DNA of 64,000 bases from Streptomyces sp. NBC_01446 (GTDB taxonomy: Bacteria > Actinomycetota > Actinomycetes > Streptomycetales > Streptomycetaceae): the NCBI RefSeq assembly GCF_026340095.1, contig NZ_JAPEPO010000002.1, positions 1,116,001 through 1,180,000 on the forward strand, read 5' to 3'. The notes beneath the pieces were generated by a model. The model had not been told where the DNA came from. It saw nothing but the letters and a program-made list of their open reading frames with translations, and searched no databases. Position numbers and translations under genes: made by a program. Of the stretch, positions 48,643 to 58,008 are shown one piece after another (the stretch's first letter is position 1; each line of letters opens with the position of its first letter).

Positions 48643-49314
48643 CTACGCGTCTGCCTGTGCTGCCTGTGCTGCCTGTGTTTTCGCTGTCGTCACGTCCTGG
48701 TGCAGCAAGGCCCTCAACTCCGCGGCGGTCGTGGCCGCTTCGCGGTGGAGGATGCCTGCGAGGCCGGCGCGTCGTGCCGCGACGATGTTGTGTTCGAGGT
48801 CGTCGACCATGACGGTCTCGCCGGGCTCGGTGCCCAGGCGCTCGCATGCGATGGCGTACGCCCGCCGGGACGGTTTGCGTACGCCGATCTCGCCGGAGAT
48901 GACCACGGCGTCGAACATGGACTCCAGGTCGAAGCCCGCGTAGCAGTCGTCGCCCAGGGAGTTGGAGAGCAGGCCCACGCGGTGGCCCGCGTTCCGCACT
49001 TCGGCGACGAGGTCGAGCATCGCCTGGTCGGGGCGCAGTCCGGTCTGCATCAGGGACAGGAGGCCCGGCCCCTGGATGTCTGCACCGTGCGCGCGCAGCC
49101 GCTCGGCGAAGCCGTCCTCGAACTCACGCTGGCCGAGCCGGCCTTCTTCGTGCTCGACGAGGAGGGCGCTGGAGCGCTCGTCCTTCGCGAGCAGCCGGAG
49201 CGGGAGCCGTGGATCCACGCCGAGCGTGGTGCCGAAGGCCTCGAATGCCTCGATCAGGCTGGTGGTCAGCACTCCCCCGAAGTCGAAGAGGGCGGCGCTG
49301 ATTCGGGTACTCAA
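48643..49314 (-). CDS. HAD-IA family phosphatase
   Basis: A 223-residue HAD hydrolase. Motif I is LFDFGGVLT, where the second aspartate of DxD is replaced by glycine, as in epoxide-hydrolase-N-terminal-like HAD proteins. Motif II is LLSNSLGDD, motif III IGVRKPSRRAY and motif IV MVDDLEHN. The alpha-helical cap lies at about residues 18-90. The start is a TTG (49314) with a strong AGGAGG eight bases upstream, a case where the ribosome-binding site decides the start. It precedes the acyl-CoA dehydrogenase, a common actinobacterial pairing of unclear meaning. Confidence 0.88.
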   Translation of the reverse strand: MSTRISAALFDFGGVLTTSLIEAFEAFGTTLGVDPRLPLRLLAKDERSSALLVEHEEGRLGQREFEDGFAERLRAHGADIQGPGLLSLMQTGLRPDQAMLDLVAEVRNAGHRVGLLSNSLGDDCYAGFDLESMFDAVVISGEIGVRKPSRRAYAIACERLGTEPGETVMVDDLEHNIVAARRAGLAGILHREAATTAAELRALLHQDVTTAKTQAAQAAQADA

Positions 49315-49576
49315 GAGACAGCCTCCTGGTCGCGGATTCGGCAGGCATGCGCAACGTACCTGAACCCGGACTCAACTTCAATGACACCCACCCCTACCGG
49401 GCCATCCCGGAACTCGGTAGAAACCGGCATATTCCACGCGTGTCGCTCCGGCCCACCCCCACCGGCCCCGGGCGAGAGTGGCCGGACAGCCGACCACTCA
49501 CCCCTGGCTGCCGGCCCCCTCCACCCACTTCATCGCCCAGGCACAGCGCCCCACGGACGCCCCCGAGGACCCCGTC

Positions 49577-50107
49577 ATGAACACCCGCCAGACCCTCCAC
49601 CGTCGCGGCCGCACCCTGAGCCGTGGCGCCGCCCGGCCCAACGTGCTGTTCGGCGGCGTCTACGGAGCCGTCCTCGCCAGTTCCATGGTCGCCGCGCTCA
49701 CCCAGTACGGGCGCTCGTCACGCGCGGACCGCTTGTACGACGCCAAGTGGCTCCTGATCACCGCGTTCGCCTCGGCCCTGGCGCACGGGTACGCGCACCT
49801 CATCGCCCGGCGCGGGGACGAGACCCACCACGGGGCGCTCGCCGCGGTGCGGGCGCTCGCCGAGGAGTGGCCGCTGCTCCTCGCCACCCTGCCGACGCTC
49901 GTGATGCTCTTCGGGGCGGGGCTCGGCTAGTGGAACTACTCGGGGATCGAGTACGTCGCCCTCGGCTTCAACGTCGCCCTGCTCTTCGGCTGGGGTCTGA
50001 CGGCGGCGCGGGTCAGCGGCCTGACGTGGCCCCGGTCGCTGTTCCTCGGCCTGGGCGACGCACTGCTCGGCCTGATCGTCGTCGTGGCGAACGCACTGAT
50101 CAAGTAG
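49577..50107 (+). pseudogene. Integral membrane protein interrupted by one in-frame TAG
   Basis: From ATG 49577 a membrane protein reads for 117 codons to TAG at 49928-49930. The same frame then continues without any other defect for 58 codons (WNYSGIEYVALGFNVALLFGW, then GLTAARVSGLTWPRSLF and LGLIVVVANALIK) to TAG 50105-50107. The downstream half has two more good hydrophobic segments, so the intact protein would be about 176 residues with four or five membrane helices. The likely change is a tyrosine codon to TAG. Alternatives are a sequencing error or two short proteins, the latter less likely because no start or ribosome-binding site follows the TAG. Family not recognised. Confidence 0.75.
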
Positions 50108-50136
50108 CAGGCCGAGCGCGGCAACGGCGGTGCGCG

Positions 50137-51564
50137 TCAGGGCGCGGCGTGCGCGGCCATGACGTGCTTGATCCGCGTGTAGTCGTCGAAGCCGTAGCGG
50201 CTCAGGTCGCGGCCGATGCCCGACTGCTTGTATCCGCCGTGGGGCATCTCGGCCAGGACCACCTGATGGCAGTTGAGCCAGACACAGCCGAAGTCCAGCT
50301 CGGCGCTCAGTCGCATGGCGCGCCCCAGATCGGCGGTCCAGACGCTGGACGCCAGGCCGAAGTCGACGCCGTTGGCCAGAGCGATGGCCTCTTCCTCGGT
50401 GTCGAAGGGCTGGACGGTGACGACGGGGCCGAAGATCTCACCCTGCACCACGTCGTCGTCCTGCCGGACGCCGGAGATGACGGTGGGCGGGAAGAAGTAC
50501 CCAGGACGGTCGAGGCGCGTGCCCCCTGTCTCGACGTGCGCGTGCTCGGGGAGCGTCGCGATGACGGACTCGACGCGTGCTGCGTGGGCGACGCTGTTGA
50601 GAGGGCCGTAGAAGGCGTCCTCGTCCGGCGCACCGGTCGTCGTGCCGCGTGCGGCGTCGACGAGAGCCGTCAACAAGGCGTCGTGGGACTCGCGTTGGAC
50701 CAGGATCCGGGTGACGGCGGTGCAGTCCTGGCCGCCGTTGAAGAAGGCGGCGTCGGCGAGGGCGCGGGCCGTGCGGACGGGGTCGACGTCGGCGAAGACG
50801 ACGGCCGGGGCCTTGCCGCCCAGCTCCAGGTGGACGTTCTTGACCTCGCGGGAGGCCTCGGCCATGACCTCGGAGCCGGCCCGGGTGCTGCCGGTGATGG
50901 CCGCCATGTCGACGTCCGGGTGGGCGACGAGCGCGCGTCCGGTGTCCCGGTCACCGCACACGATGTTGACGACGCCCGGCGGGAGGACGCGCGCGGCGAG
51001 TTCGCCGAGCAGGACGGTCGACCAGGGGGTGGTGTCGGACGGCTTGAGAACCACCGTGTTGCCCGCGGCGAGCGCGGGGCCGAGCTTCCACACGGCCATC
51101 ATCAGCGGATAGTTCCAGGGCGTGACCTGGGCGACGACGCCCACGGCCTCACGGCGGACGTACGAGGTGTGGCCCTCCGCGTACTCGCCGGCGGCGACGC
51201 CCTCCAGGACCCGGGCGGCGCCCGCGAAGAAGCGCAACTGGTCGGCGCCACGGCCGACTTCGAGGGTCCGGGTCGTCTCGCGCGGCTTGCCGGTGCTGCG
51301 CACCTCCGCGTCAACCAGCAGGTCCGCGTGCTCGGTGACCAGGTCGGCCAGGCGCAGGAGTGCCTCCTGCCTCTCGGCCGGGGTGCTCCGGCGCCAGGCG
51401 GGCAGGGCGCGCCGTGCGGCGGCCACGGCCGCGTCCACGTGCGGGGCGGACGAGCGGGGCGCGGTGCCGTAGACCTCTCCGGTGGCGGGGTCGGTCAGCT
51501 CCATGCGGTCGGCGACCTCGGCACTGCGGCCGTCGACGATGTTGTGCAGGGTCAGGTCAGACAT
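50137..51564 (-). CDS. Aldehyde dehydrogenase (aminobutyraldehyde/betaine-aldehyde type)
   Basis: A 475-residue NAD-dependent dehydrogenase. N151 (VTPWNYPL), E247 (LELGGKAP) and catalytic C281 (FFNGGQDCTAVTR) are all present; GQDCTA is characteristic of gamma-aminobutyraldehyde dehydrogenases (PatD-like). It would oxidise an amino- or guanidino-aldehyde to the acid, such as 4-aminobutyrate. It overlaps the upstream ThDP-enzyme gene by eight bases and is the last gene of the urease-containing minus-strand run. The gap to the convergent membrane-protein gene is 29 bases. Confidence 0.92.
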   Translation of the reverse strand: MSDLTLHNIVDGRSAEVADRMELTDPATGEVYGTAPRSSAPHVDAAVAAARRALPAWRRSTPAERQEALLRLADLVTEHADLLVDAEVRSTGKPRETTRTLEVGRGADQLRFFAGAARVLEGVAAGEYAEGHTSYVRREAVGVVAQVTPWNYPLMMAVWKLGPALAAGNTVVLKPSDTTPWSTVLLGELAARVLPPGVVNIVCGDRDTGRALVAHPDVDMAAITGSTRAGSEVMAEASREVKNVHLELGGKAPAVVFADVDPVRTARALADAAFFNGGQDCTAVTRILVQRESHDALLTALVDAARGTTTGAPDEDAFYGPLNSVAHAARVESVIATLPEHAHVETGGTRLDRPGYFFPPTVISGVRQDDDVVQGEIFGPVVTVQPFDTEEEAIALANGVDFGLASSVWTADLGRAMRLSAELDFGCVWLNCHQVVLAEMPHGGYKQSGIGRDLSRYGFDDYTRIKHVMAAHAAP

Positions 51565-53230
51565 GGCAGCTCTCCTTGCGCAGGGAGTCGACGGTGACGC
51601 CGGGGGCGAGGCGCCCGTCGGTCACCTTCAGCTCGATGAGGGCGGCCTTGCCGCTGTCGAGGGCCCGCTGGAGCGCGGGCCCGAACTCGTCCGTGACGGT
51701 GACGGTTTCGCCGTGGGCGCCGAAGGCACGGGCGTACGCGGCGAAGTCGGGGTTGCCGAGGCCGGTACCGCTGACCCGTCCCGGGTAGGCCTGCTCCTGG
51801 TGCTGGCGGATGGTGCCGTACGTGGCGTTGTTCAACACGATGATCAGCGGCTTGGCGCCCTCGGCCACGGCGGTGGCGAGCTCCTGACCGTTCATCAGGA
51901 AGCAGCCGTCGCCGGCGACGGAGACGACCCGGCGGTCCGGATCGTGGATCGCGGCGGCCACGGCGGCGGGTATGCCGTATCCCATGGAACCGTTGCGCGG
52001 GGCGAGTTGGCGTGTGCCGTCGTGGTAGGTGAGGAAGCGCTGCGCCCAGATGGCGTGGTTGCCGGCGCCGAAAGTGATGACGGCGTCCGCGGGGAGCCGG
52101 TCGTCGAGCGTGGCGAAGACGGTGGCCAGGTCGAGCGGATCGTCCTCCGGGACCGGGGTGCGGAACGCCAGATGGGCGGACCTGTCCTGCTTGGTCCGCA
52201 CGGCCCACGGCAGGGGGGTGCCGGGGCGCAGGGTGCGTACCGCGTCGGCGAAGGCCTCGGGGGCGGCGAGCAGGGTGAGTTCGGCGGGGTACAGGGCGCC
52301 CGGCGGCTGTGGTTCGGGCAGCACCTGGACGAGCCGCGGTCCCGTGCCGTCGGTGGGGAGCAGCGTGAATCCGTCGGTCGCGACGTCACCCGGTGCGGTC
52401 CCGACGGCCAGCAGCAGGTCGGCCTCGCGCGCTCGCCGGGCGAGCGCGTCGTCGCGTCCGTAGCCGAGCGGGCCGACGTACACCTCGGACTCGTTGTCGA
52501 TGAGGTCCTGGCAGCGGAAGTCCACGGCCACGGGAAGGGACCATGCCTCGGCCCAGTCCCGTACGGCGGCGCGGGCCTCCGGGGTCCAGCGGCCGCCGCC
52601 GAGGAAGAGGAGGGGGCGTTCGGTCGTCGTCAACAACCGTTCCATGTAAGCGAGTTCGTCCGGAGTCACGCCGCCGCCGGGGACGGGCAGCGGGGTGGCG
52701 TCGGCGACGCTGACGACGTCCGTGAGCATGTCCTCCGGCAGGCCCAGGACCACGGGTCCCGGCCGGCCGCTGGTCGCGACGGCGAAGGCGCGGGCGACGT
52801 ACTCGGGGATGCGTGCGGCGTCGTCGATGGTCTCGACGAGCTTGGCGCTCGCGCCGAACGTGCCGCGCAGATCGAGCTCCTGGAAGGAGGCGCGGTCGGT
52901 GTGGCCGCGCGGCACCAGGCCGATGAAGAGGACCATCGGCGTGGCGTCCTGGTACGCGGTGTGCAGGGCGACCAGCGCGTTGGTGGCCCCTGGGCCCCGG
53001 GTCGTGAAGCAGACTCCGGGGCGCCCGGTGAGCTTTCCAAGGGCCTCCGCCATGTAGGCGGCGCCGCCTTCGTGGCGGCAGACGACCATGTGGACGGGGG
53101 CGTCGTGCAGGGCGTCGAGCGCGGCGAGGTAGCTCTCGCCGGGCACGCCGTAGACGGTCTCGACGCCGTGTGCGGACAGCTGGTCGATGAGGACCTGGCC
53201 GCCGGGACGGGCGGGGTGGTGCTGGGTCAT
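51557..53230 (-). CDS. Thiamine-diphosphate-dependent enzyme (acetolactate-synthase-like)
   Basis: A 557-residue enzyme of the ThDP superfamily with the three usual domains. The activating glutamate is in VVCRHEGGAAYMAEA near residue 55. The cofactor motif GDG...NN runs from AGDGCFLMNGQEL to IIVLNNATYG near residues 455-485. FTTRGPGATNAL is shared with acetolactate synthase and related carboligases and decarboxylases. The FAD-domain motifs are weak. It lies between an aldehyde dehydrogenase and a transporter, so a 2-keto-acid decarboxylase feeding the dehydrogenase is plausible. Overlaps both neighbours (ATGA with the transporter). Confidence 0.88.
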   Translation of the reverse strand: MTQHHPARPGGQVLIDQLSAHGVETVYGVPGESYLAALDALHDAPVHMVVCRHEGGAAYMAEALGKLTGRPGVCFTTRGPGATNALVALHTAYQDATPMVLFIGLVPRGHTDRASFQELDLRGTFGASAKLVETIDDAARIPEYVARAFAVATSGRPGPVVLGLPEDMLTDVVSVADATPLPVPGGGVTPDELAYMERLLTTTERPLLFLGGGRWTPEARAAVRDWAEAWSLPVAVDFRCQDLIDNESEVYVGPLGYGRDDALARRAREADLLLAVGTAPGDVATDGFTLLPTDGTGPRLVQVLPEPQPPGALYPAELTLLAAPEAFADAVRTLRPGTPLPWAVRTKQDRSAHLAFRTPVPEDDPLDLATVFATLDDRLPADAVITFGAGNHAIWAQRFLTYHDGTRQLAPRNGSMGYGIPAAVAAAIHDPDRRVVSVAGDGCFLMNGQELATAVAEGAKPLIIVLNNATYGTIRQHQEQAYPGRVSGTGLGNPDFAAYARAFGAHGETVTVTDEFGPALQRALDSGKAALIELKVTDGRLAPGVTVDSLRKESCHV

Positions 53231-54588
53231 GCGGTGGCCTTCTGAGGTGCGGAGGTGTTCTCGGACGGGGTGGCGGACCGGCTGCCGAGCAGTGGGCCGG
53301 CCAGGAAGGAGCCGGCCGCGGTGCAGGCGGCGATGAGGACGAGGAGGAGGGCGACACCCCAGGACGCGCCGTCGGTGACGCCGGTCAGCCAGGCGGCGAG
53401 CAGCGGGACGAAGCCGCCGAGGACACCGGAGAGGTTGTACGACATGGCGACGGCGCTGTAGCGGAAGGTGTCCGGGAACAGGTCCGTGACGACGGCGCCG
53501 ATGGTGGCGTACGGGATGGAGATGACGGCGACGCCGAGCGTCACACCGAGGATGACGAGGGCGGTCCGGCCGGTGTCGACGAGCCAGAAGACGGGGAAGG
53601 CGACCAGGACGGACAGCACACCGCCGACGGCACACACCTTCCAGGGGCCGACGCGGTCGGCGATCCGGCCGCCGATGTAGATCACGACCATCTCGGCCAC
53701 GGCGGCGAGGAGTGTGGCGTTGAGCATCACGGACTTGGCGATGCCGAGCTGTTCGGTGCCGTACGAGATCATGAAGGTGGTCAGCAGGAAGAAGCCGCCG
53801 ATGCCGAGGAAGGCCGCGAGCACGCTGATGATCATGCGGCCCCAGGTCTTGCGGAAGGCCTCCACGAGGGGTGCGGGCGCGGGGCCGTTCTTCTCCGCGT
53901 CCTCGATCATGGCGCGGAAGACCGGGGACTCCTCGATGCGCAGGCGCAGGTAGAGCGCGAAGACGAGCAGGCCGAAGGCGGCGAGGAACGGGATGCGCCA
54001 GCCCCAGGCGTAGAAGGCGTCGTCGGGCAGCAGGCCGACGAGGGCGAAGGCGCCGCTGGAGAGCAACGTGCCTACGGGTGAGCCGAGTTGGGGCACCGCC
54101 GAATAGGTTCCGTGCTTCTCCTTCGGCGTGTGTTCCAGGGTGAGGAGCATCGCGCCGCTCCACTCCCCGCCGACCGAGATGCCCTGCACGAAGCGGAGTA
54201 CGGCGAGCAGGACGGGGGCCCAGATGCCGATGGTGTCGTACGACGGCAGGAGGCCGATGCAGCCGGTCGCGACGCCCATCATGACGACGGTGATGATCAG
54301 CGCGGCCTTGCGTCCGTAGCGGTCGCCGATGTGGCCGAAGATCGCGGCGCCGATGGGCCGGGCCGCGAAGCCGACGGCGAAGGTCACGAAGGAGGCGATG
54401 GTCGCCGTCGTGGCGTCGAGCGAGGGGAAGAACAGCTTGTTGAAGACGAGCGCGGCCGCGGTGCCGTAGAGGAAGTAGTCGTACCACTCCAGGGCGGTGC
54501 CGATGAACGCGGCGGACAGGAGGCGCTTGATGTCGGCGGCGCCGGCGACGGTGCGGCCTGTTGGCGGCGTCGTGCTGTTGGAGCTCAC
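53227..54588 (-). CDS. MFS transporter of the metabolite:H+ symporter (MHS) type
   Basis: A 453-residue, 12-segment transporter. The opening ALEWYDYFLYGTAAALVF and the motif GHIGDRYGRKAALI are diagnostic of the MHS subfamily (ShiA, KgtP, ProP). GISVGGEWSGAMLLTLEH is the conserved segment-5 motif. It imports small organic acids or zwitterions with protons. GTG 54588 has GGGAG upstream. Its 4-base overlap with the ThDP-enzyme gene suggests that it takes up the substrate of the enzymes encoded around it. An amidohydrolase gene lies 62 bases upstream. Confidence 0.92.
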   Translation of the reverse strand: MSSNSTTPPTGRTVAGAADIKRLLSAAFIGTALEWYDYFLYGTAAALVFNKLFFPSLDATTATIASFVTFAVGFAARPIGAAIFGHIGDRYGRKAALIITVVMMGVATGCIGLLPSYDTIGIWAPVLLAVLRFVQGISVGGEWSGAMLLTLEHTPKEKHGTYSAVPQLGSPVGTLLSSGAFALVGLLPDDAFYAWGWRIPFLAAFGLLVFALYLRLRIEESPVFRAMIEDAEKNGPAPAPLVEAFRKTWGRMIISVLAAFLGIGGFFLLTTFMISYGTEQLGIAKSVMLNATLLAAVAEMVVIYIGGRIADRVGPWKVCAVGGVLSVLVAFPVFWLVDTGRTALVILGVTLGVAVISIPYATIGAVVTDLFPDTFRYSAVAMSYNLSGVLGGFVPLLAAWLTGVTDGASWGVALLLVLIAACTAAGSFLAGPLLGSRSATPSENTSAPQKATA

Positions 54589-54650
54589 GGAATCTCCCGG
54601 GGGACGGTGACCGCTGGGCGGTCGGGGGACGGTGGAGCGGGGAGGGTGCC

Positions 54651-56306
54651 TCAGGAGGAGGCGGTCAGGCCGAGCGGGTCGTGGGCGACGGTGCCGCCGA
54701 CGGAGGTGGCCAGGATCCGGATCGCACCGATGCGGTCCGGCGAGACGAGGGTGGGGTCGGCGTCCAGAACGGTGAAGTCGGCGAGGTGTCCGGGACGGAG
54801 GACGCCCTTGCGGTCGCCGTAGCCGGTGGCGTGCGCGGAGCCGACGGTCCAGGCGCGCAGGGCGGCGAGTGCCGTGACGCTCTCGTCCGCGCCATAGGCC
54901 GCGCCGGTCTCGGTGAGGCGTTCCACCATGGACTGCATCGCGGGCAGCGGGGTGCCGGGGGCGACCGGCCGGTCGGAGCTGCCGGGCACGACGATGCCCA
55001 GGTCGAGCAGGGAACGCAGGCGGTACGACCACGGGGTGCGCTCCGGCCCGAGCGCAGCCGCCATGGCGTCTCCGAAGGCGTACAGGAAGTTGTGCTGCGG
55101 CACGGGCACGGCGCGCAGCTCGGCGAAGCGGGCCAGCTGATCGGGGCGTACGACGCCGGCGTGTTCGATCCGGTGCCGGACGTCGGGGCGTGAGTGGGTG
55201 CGTTGGGCGCGGGCGAAGGTGTCGAGTGCGAGGTCGACGGCCCGGTCTCCGATGGCGTGGGCCGCGACGGTCCAGCCGGCCCGGTGGGCGGCCACCACGG
55301 TGTCGGCCATGGCCTCGGGATCGCCCTGGAAGTATCCGGTGGCGGAGGTGTCGTGGGGGCAGCCGCAGAACGGTTCGGTGACGGCGGCGGTGCGGCCGAG
55401 CAGCGAGCCGTCGAGGAAGATCTTGACGGGGCCCAGCGAGAGCCGGTCGTCGCCGAAGCCGGTGCGCATGCCGAGGTCGAGGCCGAGGGTGATGGCGTCG
55501 TCGGCGTGAGCGGTGAGCGGGTGCAGCACGTCGGATGCGGCCATCACCTGGGCCCGGGTGTGCAACGCGCCGCTGTCGCGGGTGAGTTGGTAGGCGGCGA
55601 GCTCCACCGGGCTGTGCCCGATCCAGCCGCCGCCGATGCCGGCCTCGGTGAAGCTGGTGATGCCCTCGGCGAGGTAGTGCCGGGTGGCGGCGCCTATGGC
55701 GTCGGCGAGGGTGGCCACGGGGTAGGGCAGCACCTGGCGTTGCACGAGCTGCTGTGCGGTCTCTTCGAGGAGTCCGTTGGGCCGCCCGTCCGCGTCCCGG
55801 GCGACGACGCCGCCGGTGGGGTCGGCGAACCCGTCGGCGAGCGCGCCGGCCTTCTCCAGAACGGGTGAGTTGACGACGCAGGCGTGCCCGGAGGTGTGCT
55901 TGAGCCACACGAGGCGGCCGCCCGCCGCGCGGTCGAGGGCGTCGCGGTGCGGCTGGACGCCACCGAGTTTGTGGTGGTCGAGTCCGGCGCCGATCACCCA
56001 CGCGTCCGGCGGCATTCCTTCGGCGTGGTCGGCGACGGCGGCGTACACCTCGTCCACCGACCGGGCCTTGGACAGGTCGAGCTGGGCGAGGGTGAGGCCG
56101 AACCACGCGGTGTGGCAGTGGGCGTCGTTGAAGCCGGGGACGAGGGTGGCGCCACCCGCGTCGAGGACGCGGCGCGCGGGCAGGTCTTCGACGTCGTCGT
56201 CGAGTCCCGCGATCCTGCCGTGCAGGACTCCCAGGGTGCGGGCGGTGGGCCGGTCGTCGTCGAGGGTGAGGATGCGCGCGTTGCGCACCAGCAGATCGAG
56301 GAGCAT
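54651..56306 (-). CDS. YtcJ-type metal-dependent amidohydrolase
   Basis: A 551-residue amidohydrolase-superfamily enzyme. The metal-binding HxH is in GFNDAHCHTAWFG near residue 63. Later ligands are in AAHAIGDRAVDLALD, RIEHAGVVRPDQ and the final aspartate in VPGSSDRPV. GVLRPGHLADFTVLD near the end belongs to the small beta domain. YtcJ/LAF3-like enzymes hydrolyse amide or formamide bonds of largely unknown substrates. It sits 16 bases after a urease-alpha-type gene on the same strand and may provide the earlier step of the same route. Confidence 0.9.
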   Translation of the reverse strand: MLLDLLVRNARILTLDDDRPTARTLGVLHGRIAGLDDDVEDLPARRVLDAGGATLVPGFNDAHCHTAWFGLTLAQLDLSKARSVDEVYAAVADHAEGMPPDAWVIGAGLDHHKLGGVQPHRDALDRAAGGRLVWLKHTSGHACVVNSPVLEKAGALADGFADPTGGVVARDADGRPNGLLEETAQQLVQRQVLPYPVATLADAIGAATRHYLAEGITSFTEAGIGGGWIGHSPVELAAYQLTRDSGALHTRAQVMAASDVLHPLTAHADDAITLGLDLGMRTGFGDDRLSLGPVKIFLDGSLLGRTAAVTEPFCGCPHDTSATGYFQGDPEAMADTVVAAHRAGWTVAAHAIGDRAVDLALDTFARAQRTHSRPDVRHRIEHAGVVRPDQLARFAELRAVPVPQHNFLYAFGDAMAAALGPERTPWSYRLRSLLDLGIVVPGSSDRPVAPGTPLPAMQSMVERLTETGAAYGADESVTALAALRAWTVGSAHATGYGDRKGVLRPGHLADFTVLDADPTLVSPDRIGAIRILATSVGGTVAHDPLGLTASS

Positions 56307-56322
56307 GGGGTGGGTCCGTCCC

Positions 56323-58008
56323 TCAGGCGAAGTGGTGCAGTTGGGCGAGGGGCAGTTCGGTGACGGCGTCGGTTCCGGTGGGGACGTCGTCGACCAGGAC
56401 CGGCGCGGGCTCGCGCGGCACGTGGACGCGTGGCGTGGCGGTGTTGTGCAGCATGTCGGCCCGGGTCAGGCCGCGCGCGCCGGCGATCGGCGCGTACTGC
56501 AGGCCTTGCGGGAGTGCGGCGCGGGCGGCCCGGTCCTCCAGGGCGGCCTGCGCGACGAAGATTCGCGAGAGGCGTGCGGGGGCGTCGCCGAGCGCTCCGA
56601 AGTAGGGGCGGTAGGTGCGGGGCTGGGTCAGGCGGGTGGAGCCGGAGCCCGATCCGGTGTTGCCCCAGGCCACGAAGCCGCCCTTGACGACGAGTTCGGG
56701 CTTGGTGCCGAACCACGCGGGGTGCCACAGCACGAGGTCGGCCATGCGGCCCGGCTGGACCGAGCCCACCTCGTGGGCCAGGCCGTGCGCGATCGCCGGG
56801 TTCAGGGTGATCTTCGCCAGGTAGCGCAGCGCCCGTGCGTTGGCGGGGTGTTCCACTCCCCCGGCGCCGTTCGCGAGGGCCTGCACATGGGCGAGCTGCC
56901 AGGTCCTGCGCACGGTCTCGGCCATGCGGCCCATGCCCATGGAGTCGGAGTTGACGATGCTGATCGCGCCCAGGTCGTGCAGGGCGTTCTCGGCGGCGAT
57001 GGCGTGGCCTCGGATGCGGCCCTTGGAGATCTCGACGTCGCTGGGCGAGTGGTGGTTCTGCCGGTGGACCGTCATCGTCATCGGGAACAGCTCGCCGACG
57101 GTGTTGGCGGTGTACGGAACCGTCGGGGTGGTCGACGAGGGGAGCACGTTGGGCTCGGAGAGGATCTCCAGGAGGTCGGGGTGACCGCCGCCGCCCTCCA
57201 CGTGGTAGGCGTGCACGGTGCGGCCGCGGGTGGCGCCGATGGTGTCGCGCAGATAGCCGGACTCGTTCATGGAGTCGGTGTGCATGGCGACGGGCAGGTC
57301 CGCCTGTTCCGCGGCGCCCAGGCACGTCTCGATGATGCGCGGGGTGGCCCCGAAGTCCTCGTGGATCTTGAAGCCGCCGGCGCCCGCGAGTACGGACTCG
57401 TCGAGCAGGGCGCGCGACGTGGAGGAACCCCGGGCGAGGAAGGCGATGTTGAGCGGGGTGCCGCGCCAGGACGCCATCAGGGTGTGCAGGTTGTGCGCCG
57501 GGTTGCAGCCGATCTCCCACACTCCGCCGAGGCCCATGCCCACGAGGGTGGTGACTCCGGCGGACAGCGCGGCGGGCGCCACCTCGGGCGAGGAGAGGTG
57601 GACGTGGCTGTCGACTATGCCGGGGGTGGCGATCAGGCCCTCGCCCGGGATGACGGAGGTGTGCGAGTCGATGGCGAACTCGACGTCCATGACGTCCGGG
57701 TTGCCGACGCCGCCGACGGCGACGATCCGGCCGTCCTTGATGCCGATGTCGGTCTTGCGGACGCCGAGCACCGGGTCCATCAGGACCACTCCGGCGACCA
57801 CCATGTCGAGCGCGGAGTCCCGCTCGGAGCGCGGCGATGCCAGCAGCCCGTCGCGGACCGTCTTGCCGCAGCCGCCGAGCAGCTCGTCGCCCGGCGTGCC
57901 GTCGTCCTGCTCCACCTCGACCCACAGACAGGTGTCGCCGAGCCGGATCCGGTCGCCGGTCGTGGGCCCGTAGAGGGCGTTGTACGTGCGGCGGTCGACC
58001 TGTGTCAT
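56323..58008 (-). CDS. ureC: Divergent urease alpha subunit
   Basis: A 561-residue UreC homologue. Nickel-site residues align with the Klebsiella enzyme: H135 and H137 (DSHVHL), carbamylated K214 and H216 (GGFKIHEDFG), H243 (AMHTDSMNESG), H269 (YHVEGGGG) and D355 (VNSDSMGMGR). The mobile flap is different: where classical ureases have Cys-His-His (319-321), this protein has V314-H315-R316, so the general-acid histidine is kept but the flap cysteine is lost. The usual TTCTPG region is also replaced (VWEIGCNPAHN). It pairs with a fused gamma-beta subunit by an ATGA overlap; no ureDEFG genes are in view. Confidence 0.9.
   Translation of the reverse strand: MTQVDRRTYNALYGPTTGDRIRLGDTCLWVEVEQDDGTPGDELLGGCGKTVRDGLLASPRSERDSALDMVVAGVVLMDPVLGVRKTDIGIKDGRIVAVGGVGNPDVMDVEFAIDSHTSVIPGEGLIATPGIVDSHVHLSSPEVAPAALSAGVTTLVGMGLGGVWEIGCNPAHNLHTLMASWRGTPLNIAFLARGSSTSRALLDESVLAGAGGFKIHEDFGATPRIIETCLGAAEQADLPVAMHTDSMNESGYLRDTIGATRGRTVHAYHVEGGGGHPDLLEILSEPNVLPSSTTPTVPYTANTVGELFPMTMTVHRQNHHSPSDVEISKGRIRGHAIAAENALHDLGAISIVNSDSMGMGRMAETVRRTWQLAHVQALANGAGGVEHPANARALRYLAKITLNPAIAHGLAHEVGSVQPGRMADLVLWHPAWFGTKPELVVKGGFVAWGNTGSGSGSTRLTQPRTYRPYFGALGDAPARLSRIFVAQAALEDRAARAALPQGLQYAPIAGARGLTRADMLHNTATPRVHVPREPAPVLVDDVPTGTDAVTELPLAQLHHFA

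Noticed and set aside
49928..49930. TAG decoded as a non-standard amino acid
   Set aside because: No pyrrolysine or other suppression machinery or signal is visible, and Streptomyces is not known for it; a recent nonsense change or sequence error is simpler.
53231..54487. In-frame extension joining the ThDP enzyme to upstream sequence
   Set aside because: The extension is the wrong frame of the MHS transporter; the ATGA overlap at 53227-53230 fixes the true start.
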